A stretch of DNA of 64,000 nucleotides from Geothrix sp. (GTDB taxonomy: Bacteria; Acidobacteriota; Holophagae; Holophagales; Holophagaceae): NCBI RefSeq assembly GCF_020622065.1, contig NZ_JAHRYQ010000001.1, positions 1,364,001 through 1,428,000 on the forward strand, in the 5' to 3' direction. The notes below the pieces were generated by a model, which was given only the letters and a program-made list of their open reading frames with translations, searched no databases and was not told the origin of the DNA. Positions 10,536-17,682 of this stretch are shown here, piece by piece. Each line of letters starts with the position of its first letter. The first letter of the stretch is position 1. The position numbers and the translations under genes are program-made.

Positions 10536-11675
10536 TTAGGGAAAAAAACGACGAGTGATGCGACGGTGAAGGGCGCAGGTCAGCTCGTAGGGGATGGTGC
10601 CCAGGGTCTGGGCCAGCCGCTCCAGCCCGTGGGGGGCGAAGGGGTCGGCGCTGTAGAGCACCATGGGATCCCCGGGGGCGATGGGCACATCCAGGGGCAG
10701 GGCCACGGTGAGGTAGTCCATGGAGATCCGGCCCACCACGGGGAAGGTTCGTCCCTGGAAACCCACCATGGCCCGGTTCCCGAGGTCCCGCCGGTAGCCG
10801 TCGGCATAGCCGCAGGCCAGCGTGGCGATCTGGAGGGGATGGGGGGCCACGAAGGTCCGGCCGTAACCCACGGTGGCACCCGCGGGCATGGCCTTCACCC
10901 GCGCCACCTCCGCCACCAGCTCCAGAGCGGGTTCCAGTCCCAGGGCGTGCCCCTCGGGAATCGTGGTGAGGCCGAACAGGGCCAAGCCCGGTCGCAGATG
11001 GGTGTCCTGGTCGAGCAGGCCGCGCAGGCACGCATCGCTGTTGCCATGGTGGCGCTGGCCTGGATGGATGCCCGCGTCCGCGAGCTGCGCCAGGCAGGCA
11101 TCGAAGATCCGGCGCTGGCGCTGGGCGAAGCCCTGATCCGGGTCGTCCGCCGTGGCAAAGTGGCCCATGACGCCTTCGATCCAGGCGCCGAGCCGCCGCA
11201 GGTCGGGCAGGCAGTCCCCCAGCTCCGAAGGCAGCAGGCCGAACCGCCCCATGCCCGTATCCAGCTTCAGGTGGAGCCGGACCGGATGCTGGGGGAGGAG
11301 CCGCGCATAGTCGGCCAGATGCTCAGGTCCCACCACGGCGATGGTGAGGGCCTCGGCGCTGGCGGCGGGCAGGGCCTCGGGCCGGAGGCCGCCCAGCACG
11401 AGGATGGGGCACTCGATGCCGCCTTGGCGCAGTTCGAGCCCCTCCTCCAGGTTGGAGACGGCGAGGCCGTGGACGCCCGCCTCCTCCAGGGCCCGGCCCA
11501 CGGGCACGGCCCCATGACCGTAGGCATTGGCCTTCACCACGCCCCAGATCTCCCGGCCCCCGGAGGCGGAGCGGATGCGATCCAAGTTGCGCGCGATGCG
11601 CCCCAGGTGCACCTCGGCCCGGAGGGATCGCCCCTCCGGGTGCGGCTTCAGGGGTTCGAGGTGCTGTTCATTCAC
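10536..11675 (-). CDS. alr: Alanine racemase
   Basis: PLP enzyme interconverting L- and D-alanine for peptidoglycan, 379 residues. The PLP lysine is Lys48 in VVKANAYGHG, and the second catalytic residue, a tyrosine, lies in TVGYGRTFVAP. RISMDYLTV and LDTGMGRFG are further family motifs. The GTG start lies 12 bases after the trxB stop, so it belongs to the same transcript. No regulator is nearby, which suggests the constitutive type. Confidence 0.95.
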   Translation of the reverse strand: MNEQHLEPLKPHPEGRSLRAEVHLGRIARNLDRIRSASGGREIWGVVKANAYGHGAVPVGRALEEAGVHGLAVSNLEEGLELRQGGIECPILVLGGLRPEALPAASAEALTIAVVGPEHLADYARLLPQHPVRLHLKLDTGMGRFGLLPSELGDCLPDLRRLGAWIEGVMGHFATADDPDQGFAQRQRRIFDACLAQLADAGIHPGQRHHGNSDACLRGLLDQDTHLRPGLALFGLTTIPEGHALGLEPALELVAEVARVKAMPAGATVGYGRTFVAPHPLQIATLACGYADGYRRDLGNRAMVGFQGRTFPVVGRISMDYLTVALPLDVPIAPGDPMVLYSADPFAPHGLERLAQTLGTIPYELTCALHRRITRRFFP

Positions 11676-11687
11676 GCCAGGGGGCCT

Positions 11688-12656
11688 TCACTCGGCCAAA
11701 CCCTGCTCGACCAGCCAGCGTTCGGCGTCGATGGCGGCCATGCAGCCGCTGCCGGCGGCCGTGATGGCCTGACGGTAGACATGGTCCTGCACATCGCCGC
11801 AGGCGAAGACGCCGGGGATGGAGGTGCGGCTGGAGCCCTTCTCCACCTGGAGGTAGCCGGTCTCATCCATGGGCAGCTGCCCTGCGAAGAGGCCGGTGTT
11901 GGGCTGGTGCCCGATGGCCACAAAGAGCCCCTCCACCGGAAGCTCGGACTCGGCGCCGTTCACGGTGTCCTTGAGCTTCAGGGCGCGGATCTTCTCCACC
12001 TTCTCGCCCATGGGCGTCTCGTGGGTGGCCGTGACCACATCCAGCACGGTCTGGTTCCAGTGCGGCTGGATCTTCTCATTCTTGAGGGCGCGGTCCTGCA
12101 TGGCCTTGGAGGCGCGGAGCTTGTCCCGGCGGTGGATGAGGTGGACCTTGGTGGCGAACTTGGTGAGGAAGGTGGCCTCCTCGATGGCCGTGTCGCCGCC
12201 GCCCACCACCGCGATCTCCTTCCCGCGGAAGAAAAAACCATCGCAGGTGGCGCAGGCGCTGACGCCGCCGCCGGAGCGGGAGAGCGCCTCGTCCTTGCCG
12301 ATGCCCAGCCACTTGGCGGAGGCGCCCGTGGCGATGATCACGGCATCGGCCGTGTACTCGCCCTTGTCGGTGCTGAGCTTGAAGGGGCGGCTCTGGAGGT
12401 CAGCCTTGAGCACGGTTTCGGACTTGATGGTGGTGCCGAAGCGGAGGACCTGCTCCCGCATCTCGTCCATCAGGGCGGGACCGGCGATGCCCTGGCGGAA
12501 ACCGGGGAAGTTTTCGACTTCGGTGGTGATGGTGAGCTGACCGCCGGGTTGGGCACCTTCGAACACCAGGGGGGCGAGGTTGGCCCGGGAGGCGTAGAGG
12601 GCGGCGGTGTAGCCGGCCGGGCCGGTTCCGACGACGACAACTTTATGGTGGCTCAC
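11688..12656 (-). CDS. trxB: Thioredoxin-disulfide reductase
   Basis: FAD enzyme that reduces thioredoxin with NADPH, 322 residues. I chose the GTG at 12656, with AGGAG 6-7 bases upstream, over a GTG at 12683 with no ribosome site; the protein then starts MSHHKVVVVGTGPAGYTAAL, the FAD-binding fold. The redox-active pair is in ACATCDGFFF, and the NADPH fold is VVGGGDTAIEEATFL. The C-terminal FAD motif is FACGDVQD. It lies between kdsB and alr on the minus strand. Confidence 0.95.
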   Translation of the reverse strand: MSHHKVVVVGTGPAGYTAALYASRANLAPLVFEGAQPGGQLTITTEVENFPGFRQGIAGPALMDEMREQVLRFGTTIKSETVLKADLQSRPFKLSTDKGEYTADAVIIATGASAKWLGIGKDEALSRSGGGVSACATCDGFFFRGKEIAVVGGGDTAIEEATFLTKFATKVHLIHRRDKLRASKAMQDRALKNEKIQPHWNQTVLDVVTATHETPMGEKVEKIRALKLKDTVNGAESELPVEGLFVAIGHQPNTGLFAGQLPMDETGYLQVEKGSSRTSIPGVFACGDVQDHVYRQAITAAGSGCMAAIDAERWLVEQGLAE

Positions 12657-12719
12657 AGGCTTCTCCTGGCAAGGAACGGGCACGCGTCCCAGCCTTCGAG
12701 TCTAGCGCGTCTGGACCGG

Positions 12720-13505
12720 CTAGCGCGCGAGGCCCCGCTCCCGGAGCAGGGCCTCCACGGCGGCCACATCACTGGGAACATCCACGCCCAGGCTCAGAAA
12801 GGGCGTTTCGGCCACGCCGATGGGGATGCCCGCAGCCAAAGCCCGAAGCTGCTCAAGCATCTCCAGCTGCTCAAGGGGGTGGGGGGGCAGGGCCGTGAAG
12901 GCCCGCAGGGCGTCGGGCCGGTAGGCATAGAGCCCCAAGTGCCGCTTGAAGTGGCGCAGCTGGTCCGGCTTCAGCCAGGGCCGGAAGTCCGCCTCGAAGA
13001 TCGAGGAATGGCGCAGGTAGGGAATGGGGCTGCGGCTGAAGTAGAGGGCCCGCTGGCGGTCGTCCACCACCACCTTCACCGCATTGGGGTTGAACAGGTC
13101 ATTCGCGTGGGCGAAGGGGCAGGCGGCGGTGCCCATGGGCAGGTCCGGCTGGGCGCGCATGAGGGCCACCAACGCAGCGACAGTGTCGGGGTGCATGGCG
13201 GGCTCGTCGCCCTGGATGTTCAGCACGCAATCAAAGGATTCGCCGAGGATTGCCAGGGCCGCCGCGGTGCGATCCGTGCCGGAGGGCAGGGCGGCGTCCG
13301 TCATCACGGCCTCTCCCCCGAAAGCGTCCACGGCCGCCGCGATGCGGTCGTCATCCGTGGCCACCACCACCCGATCCACCCCGGCGGCCCGCTGGGCGGC
13401 CTCGAAGACCCACTGGATCATCGGCTTCCCCGCGATGGGGGCCAGGGGCTTGCCGGGAAACCGGGAGGCCTGGAAGCGGGACGGGAGGACGGCGAGGGTG
13501 CGCAT
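12720..13505 (-). CDS. kdsB: 3-deoxy-manno-octulosonate cytidylyltransferase (CMP-Kdo synthetase)
   Basis: Activates Kdo with CTP for lipopolysaccharide inner-core synthesis in the cytoplasm; 261 residues, the normal family length. Starts at ATG 13505 with MRTLAVLPSRFQASRFPGKP, the nucleotide-binding signature. ATDDDRIAAAVDAFGG, NIQGDEPAMHPDTV and YFSRSPIPYLR follow, all characteristic. The open frame extends upstream across the start of the divergent cheA, but without homology. First gene of the kdsB-trxB-alr-GGDEF group. Confidence 0.94.
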   Translation of the reverse strand: MRTLAVLPSRFQASRFPGKPLAPIAGKPMIQWVFEAAQRAAGVDRVVVATDDDRIAAAVDAFGGEAVMTDAALPSGTDRTAAALAILGESFDCVLNIQGDEPAMHPDTVAALVALMRAQPDLPMGTAACPFAHANDLFNPNAVKVVVDDRQRALYFSRSPIPYLRHSSIFEADFRPWLKPDQLRHFKRHLGLYAYRPDALRAFTALPPHPLEQLEMLEQLRALAAGIPIGVAETPFLSLGVDVPSDVAAVEALLRERGLAR

Positions 13506-13628
13506 CCCGACAGTATCGGATGGTCGCGGACCGGGATCACCCGAAGATCGGGGCAGGCGGGTCGGGCCATCCCGACCAGATTCCAGATTCGGCGGCCCGG
13601 TGCCGAATCGGGGTGTCAGGAGTTGCGT

Positions 13629-15659
13629 TTGGATCCATCCTTCGACGATGTCTGGGCAGAGTGGGAGGACCTGTTCGCGCAGGCCCGGAAGACCCTCGGT
13701 ACGCTGAAGACGCCTCAGCCGCCGCATGTGGTGCAGACCTCGGTGAATGCCCTGTTCCGGACGACCCACACGCTCAAAGGCATGGCCGGGATGCTGGGTT
13801 TCCCCAGCTTCAGCCGGGCCGCTCACCGCATGGAGGACATTTTCGACCTGATGCGCAAGGGGCGCCTGCGATCGACGGATTCCCTGATCGAGACACTCGA
13901 ATCGGGCATTCAGGCCCTGGAGTCCGGCTTGGCCGGGCTCCGGCGCGGGCGGCCGGAGCCTGAGGACTACCTGCGCGGGCTTCGGCGGCAGCTGGGTGAA
14001 CTGGAGGCCCTGGCGCGCCCCTCGGAGGGCGGAACCCAGGATCTGACCTCCCTGCTGGACCTGCCGCCCGAGGTTCTGAAAGGCCTCTCCGACTACGAGC
14101 GCACCCGGGTGACGGCCGTGCTGCTGGCCGGCACGCCGATCCACGGCCTCGCCGTCTGCCTGGACTTCGCCACCTTCGACGAGCGCCTGCGGGCGCTGAG
14201 CGAGGCGGCGGCGGCCAGCGGCGAGCTCATTTCCACGCTGCCCTGGGAGGTGCCGGAAGGAAGGGAGGGGTTGGCCTTCCTGCTGCTGGTCGCTGCGCCC
14301 TCCGTCGAGGACCAGGCCCTGGGCATCCCGGCCGAGGAGTTCATCGGCACGCGCCGGCTGGCCGATCCCGAGCGGGTGCCGGCCAGCGTCCGGGCTGCCG
14401 CAGCCGCCCCGGCCCCGGAACCTCCGCCCCCCGAGTCGGGGCCGGAGCCAGCGCCCGCTTCAGCTCCGATCCCGGACATGGAGGTGCTGAGGCTCCCGGC
14501 GCAGCGGGTGGAGGCCCTGGAGGCCCGCCTCATGGAGGTGGCGCAGCTGCGGGACTCCGTCAGCCAGATCATGCGTCAGGGCAGCGGCGCGGGCCAGGAG
14601 CGTCCCCTGGGGATCATGGGGGAGATGGAGGCCGGGCTCCTGGAGGTCCAGAAATCCCTGCTCCAGATGCGCATGGTGAAGGTGGAGAGCCTCTTCTCCC
14701 GCATCGAACCCATGGTGAAGACCCTCAGCCGGGATACGGGCAAGCCCGTCCGTCTGGCCTTCTATGGCGGGGACCTCGAGCTGGAGCGGAACCTGCTCGG
14801 ACGCCTCACGGAACCCTTCCTGCACCTGATCCGCAATTCCCTTGACCACGGCCTGGAGACCCCTTCGGAGCGGGCGGCCCAGGGCAAGAGCGAGAGCGGG
14901 TCCCTGAGGATCTCGGCCTCCCAGCGGGGGCGGAACCTGCGCTTCGACCTCCGGGACGACGGGCGCGGCTTCGACCTGGCCCGCATCGAGGCCCGTGGCA
15001 TCGCCATGGGGCTGCTCAAGGAGGGGCAGGTCCACACGCCTGAACGCCTGCACCGCCTGACCCTCGAGCCCGGGTTCTCCACCCAGGAACAGGCCTCGGA
15101 GATCTCGGGCCGCGGCGTCGGGATGGATGTGGTCCGGGCTGAGATCGAGGGCCTGGGCGGGGAGATCCAGATCTCCAGCGAGCCCCGGCGCGGCAGCCTG
15201 GTCCGCCTGACCCTCCCGCTGTCCCGTGCCGTGATCAGCTGCCTCAAGGTCCGCAGCGGCGGGCAGACTTTCGGGATCCCGCTGGGCAGCGTGGTCCGCG
15301 TCCAGGCCAGTGCGGTCCCCCTCCACGGCGGCGACCGGGTGGAGGTGCTGGGCATGAAGCTGCCGATGGAATCCCTCCAGGCCTGCCTGGCCCAGCCCGA
15401 GCCCCCGGGGGGCCAGCGCCTCGTGGTGGTGCTCCGCCAGCAGGGCGCCTCCTCTGCCAACGGCGTGGAGATCGCCCTGGGGGTGGACGAAGTGGCTGGG
15501 CGCACGGAGCTCCTGCTGCGCAGCCTGCCGGAACTGGCCCATGCCCAGGGGATCATGGGCGGCAGCCTCCAGGGCGAGGGCATCTTGTGGGTGCTGGACC
15601 CGGAGGCCGTCATGGGCCTGGCCATGGATTCCCTCATGCGACGGGTGGCCCGTGTCTGA
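13629..15659 (+). CDS. cheA: Chemotaxis histidine kinase CheA
   Basis: Cytoplasmic kinase that passes phosphate to response regulators under chemoreceptor control; 676 residues. The start is TTG at 13629 with AGGAG (13618-13622) 6 bases upstream. Domains in order: an Hpt domain at residues 1-110 with phospho-acceptor His47 (HTLKG); a linker and a degenerate middle region with a Pro/Ala-rich stretch near 255-280; a dimerisation helix pair (VEALEARLMEVAQLRDSV); an ATP-binding domain with N box IRNSLDHG (near residue 400), DDGRGFD and GRGVGMDVV; and a CheW-like regulatory domain from about 534. cheW overlaps it, but no cheY, cheB or cheR is in the window. The frame stays open for 3 kb upstream only because it lies antisense to other genes. 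Confidence 0.93.
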   Translation: MDPSFDDVWAEWEDLFAQARKTLGTLKTPQPPHVVQTSVNALFRTTHTLKGMAGMLGFPSFSRAAHRMEDIFDLMRKGRLRSTDSLIETLESGIQALESGLAGLRRGRPEPEDYLRGLRRQLGELEALARPSEGGTQDLTSLLDLPPEVLKGLSDYERTRVTAVLLAGTPIHGLAVCLDFATFDERLRALSEAAAASGELISTLPWEVPEGREGLAFLLLVAAPSVEDQALGIPAEEFIGTRRLADPERVPASVRAAAAAPAPEPPPPESGPEPAPASAPIPDMEVLRLPAQRVEALEARLMEVAQLRDSVSQIMRQGSGAGQERPLGIMGEMEAGLLEVQKSLLQMRMVKVESLFSRIEPMVKTLSRDTGKPVRLAFYGGDLELERNLLGRLTEPFLHLIRNSLDHGLETPSERAAQGKSESGSLRISASQRGRNLRFDLRDDGRGFDLARIEARGIAMGLLKEGQVHTPERLHRLTLEPGFSTQEQASEISGRGVGMDVVRAEIEGLGGEIQISSEPRRGSLVRLTLPLSRAVISCLKVRSGGQTFGIPLGSVVRVQASAVPLHGGDRVEVLGMKLPMESLQACLAQPEPPGGQRLVVVLRQQGASSANGVEIALGVDEVAGRTELLLRSLPELAHAQGIMGGSLQGEGILWVLDPEAVMGLAMDSLMRRVARV

Positions 15660-16083
15660 GCACTCCTCCCTTCTCCATGTCCGGGCCGCGGGCCGGGACA
15701 TGCTGCTCTCCGTCGCCGACCTCTGGGAGGTGGTGGCCCCGGCACCCGTGACCCGGCTCCCCGGTGGCCCCCCGGGCATCCAGGGCGTGGTGATCCACCA
15801 GGGCGAATTCCTGCCCGTGCTGGCCTGGAAGCACCTTCCGGACTGCGCCCAGGCCAGCGGAGACATCACGGCGGTGGCCGTCTTCCGGCGGAGGCTGGGG
15901 GTGCCCCTGGAGCGCCTGTTCGGAACGCTGGATCCCCCGGGGGAGGGCTGGCGCTCCTCGTCCGAGGAGGATCCCTGCAGCGCCTTCACCGCCGGCGTGT
16001 GCAACCTGGAGGGACGCGATCTGCCCTTGCTGGATGTGGACCGCCTACTGGCGCTGCTGCACCGCCTCCGCGCTGAGCGCTGA
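15652..16083 (+). CDS. cheW: CheW-like chemotaxis coupling protein
   Basis: Small scaffold linking chemoreceptors to CheA, 143 residues, a single CheW beta-barrel domain. Starts at GTG 15652, overlapping the cheA stop by 8 bases, which indicates coupled translation. Recognisable elements are LLSVADLWEVV and GGPPGIQGVVIHQGEFLPVLAW (compare the GxxNLRGxIxPVxDL core), with a C-terminal LEGRDLPLLDVDRLL. The receptor-binding face cannot be assigned confidently. It probably works with the cheA product and the receptor-like gene at 17645. Confidence 0.85.
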   Translation: MSEHSSLLHVRAAGRDMLLSVADLWEVVAPAPVTRLPGGPPGIQGVVIHQGEFLPVLAWKHLPDCAQASGDITAVAVFRRRLGVPLERLFGTLDPPGEGWRSSSEEDPCSAFTAGVCNLEGRDLPLLDVDRLLALLHRLRAER

Positions 16084-16133
16084 CGAGCGGGACCGTCCGT
16101 GCGATGATGGCAGTTTCGTCATCGGAGGCTCCT

Positions 16134-17135
16134 TTGAACCGTCGCCTTGCCGCCCCCGTTGGAATCACTGCTACTGGGCAATGTTTTCCCCCAAGGGTGG
16201 TCACCAACGACGATCTCTCCAAGATCATGGAGACCAATGACGAGTGGATCCGGACCCGCACCGGCATCCGGGAGCGCCGCTGGGTCGAGCCTGGCACCGG
16301 CGCCTCGCAGCTGGGGGCCCCGGCCCTTCAGATGGCCTTGGACAACCGCGGCATCAAGGCCTCGGAACTGGACCTGATCCTCGTCACCACCGTGACCCCC
16401 GACACCCTGTTCCCGGCCACGGCCTGCCGCATCCAGGACATGGTGGGCGCGACCAATGCCTTCGGCTTTGACCTGAATGCCGCCTGCTCGGGCTTCCTCT
16501 ATGCCCTCACCACCGCCTCCAGCCTTGTGGCTGCGGGCGGCGTCCGCCGGGTGGGCGTGGTGGGCGTGGACATCATGTCCACCATCATCAACCTGGAGGA
16601 CCGGGCCACCTCGGTGCTGTTCGGTGATGGCGCGGGTGCCGTCATCGTCGAGCGGGTAGAGGAGGGGCTGGGCATCCTCGACTTCGAGCACAAGGTGGAC
16701 GGCTCGGGCGGCTGCTTCCTCTACATGCCCGCCGGCGGCTCACTGAAGCCCGCCTCGGCCGAGACCGTGGCTGCGAAGGAGCACTACATCCACCAGGCCG
16801 GGAGCGAGGTCTTCAAGAACGCCGTGCGCGAGATGGCCGACAACAGCAGGCTGCTGATGGACCGGAACGGCTTCCGCGGCGACGAGCTCAAGCTCTTCGT
16901 CCCGCACCAGGCCAACATCCGCATCATGGATGCCGCCGCCAAGCGGCTGGAGCTGGATCCCTCCCGGATGATGGTGAACATCGACCGCTACGCCAACACC
17001 ACCACGGCCACCATTCCCACGGCCCTCCACCAGGCCGTGGAGGCCAAGCGCGTGGAGAAGGGCGATCTGGTGGTGCTGTCCGCCTTCGGCGCCGGCTTCA
17101 CCTGGGGCTCGACGCTGCTGCGCTGGGCCTACTGA
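16134..17135 (+). CDS. fabH: Beta-ketoacyl-ACP synthase III
   Basis: Starts fatty-acid elongation by condensing acyl-CoA with malonyl-ACP; 333 residues. I chose TTG 16134 because GGAGG (16124-16128) is 5 bases upstream; an ATG at 16104 would add ten residues and has no ribosome site. The catalytic triad is visible: Cys118 (NAACSGFLYAL), His in FVPHQANIRIM and Asn in YANTTTATIP. TNDEWIRTRTGIRERR is the N-terminal family signature. It is not beside other fab genes here; it lies between cheW and rsmD, closely spaced with both. Confidence 0.94.
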   Translation: MNRRLAAPVGITATGQCFPPRVVTNDDLSKIMETNDEWIRTRTGIRERRWVEPGTGASQLGAPALQMALDNRGIKASELDLILVTTVTPDTLFPATACRIQDMVGATNAFGFDLNAACSGFLYALTTASSLVAAGGVRRVGVVGVDIMSTIINLEDRATSVLFGDGAGAVIVERVEEGLGILDFEHKVDGSGGCFLYMPAGGSLKPASAETVAAKEHYIHQAGSEVFKNAVREMADNSRLLMDRNGFRGDELKLFVPHQANIRIMDAAAKRLELDPSRMMVNIDRYANTTTATIPTALHQAVEAKRVEKGDLVVLSAFGAGFTWGSTLLRWAY

Positions 17136-17151
17136 TTCGGCGCCCGACGCC

Positions 17152-17682
17152 GTGCGGATCATCGCCGGAACCCTGAAGGGGCGGCGCCTGACGGCTCCCC
17201 CCCCCGGCGACCTGCGCGTGCGGCCCACCTCGGACCGGGCGCGGGAGGCGCTGTTCTCGATCCTCCAGCGGTGGCCGTTCGGGCCCTTCCTGGATCTCTG
17301 TGCGGGGACCGGGGCCGTGGGCTTGGAGGCCCATTCCCGGGGCTACGCGCCGGTCACCTGCGTGGAAGCCGCCGATCCGGGCTGGTCCTGCCTGCTCCGC
17401 AATGCCGAAGGTACCGGCGTCAAGCCCTTGAGGACGGACCTTCAGCGCCTTCCAGAGGGCGCTTACACCGGGCAGGCCGTGATTTTCCTGGATCCACCCT
17501 ACGATCAGGCCGCGGCCCTCTGGGGCCGGATGGCCGGCCGGTTGAGGGGCTGGATGGCCCCGGACGGGGTCCTGGTCTTCGAAACGGACCGGCAGACCAT
17601 GTTGGAATTACAGACAGGGTGGGCTCTGGCCGAAACACGCGAGTATGGTACGGCACGATTCCATCTCTGGACCCCGGCCTGA
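17152..17682 (+). CDS. rsmD: 16S rRNA (guanine966-N2)-methyltransferase RsmD
   Basis: SAM-dependent methyltransferase acting on 16S rRNA during 30S assembly; 176 residues from a GTG 16 bases after fabH. The N-terminus MRIIAGTLKGRRL and RPTSDRAREALFSIL are typical of the family. The SAM-binding loop is LCAGTGAVGLEAHSRG, and the catalytic motif is FLDPPYD. A tight gap to fabH and an overlap with the next gene suggest one transcript. Confidence 0.9.
   Translation: MRIIAGTLKGRRLTAPPPGDLRVRPTSDRAREALFSILQRWPFGPFLDLCAGTGAVGLEAHSRGYAPVTCVEAADPGWSCLLRNAEGTGVKPLRTDLQRLPEGAYTGQAVIFLDPPYDQAAALWGRMAGRLRGWMAPDGVLVFETDRQTMLELQTGWALAETREYGTARFHLWTPA

Noticed and set aside
10566-13628. Very long open frame (3 kb) continuing upstream of cheA on the plus strand
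   Set aside because: It runs antisense to alr, trxB and kdsB, all with complete motifs; in GC-rich genes antisense frames are often free of stops. The cheA start is marked by AGGAG at 13618.
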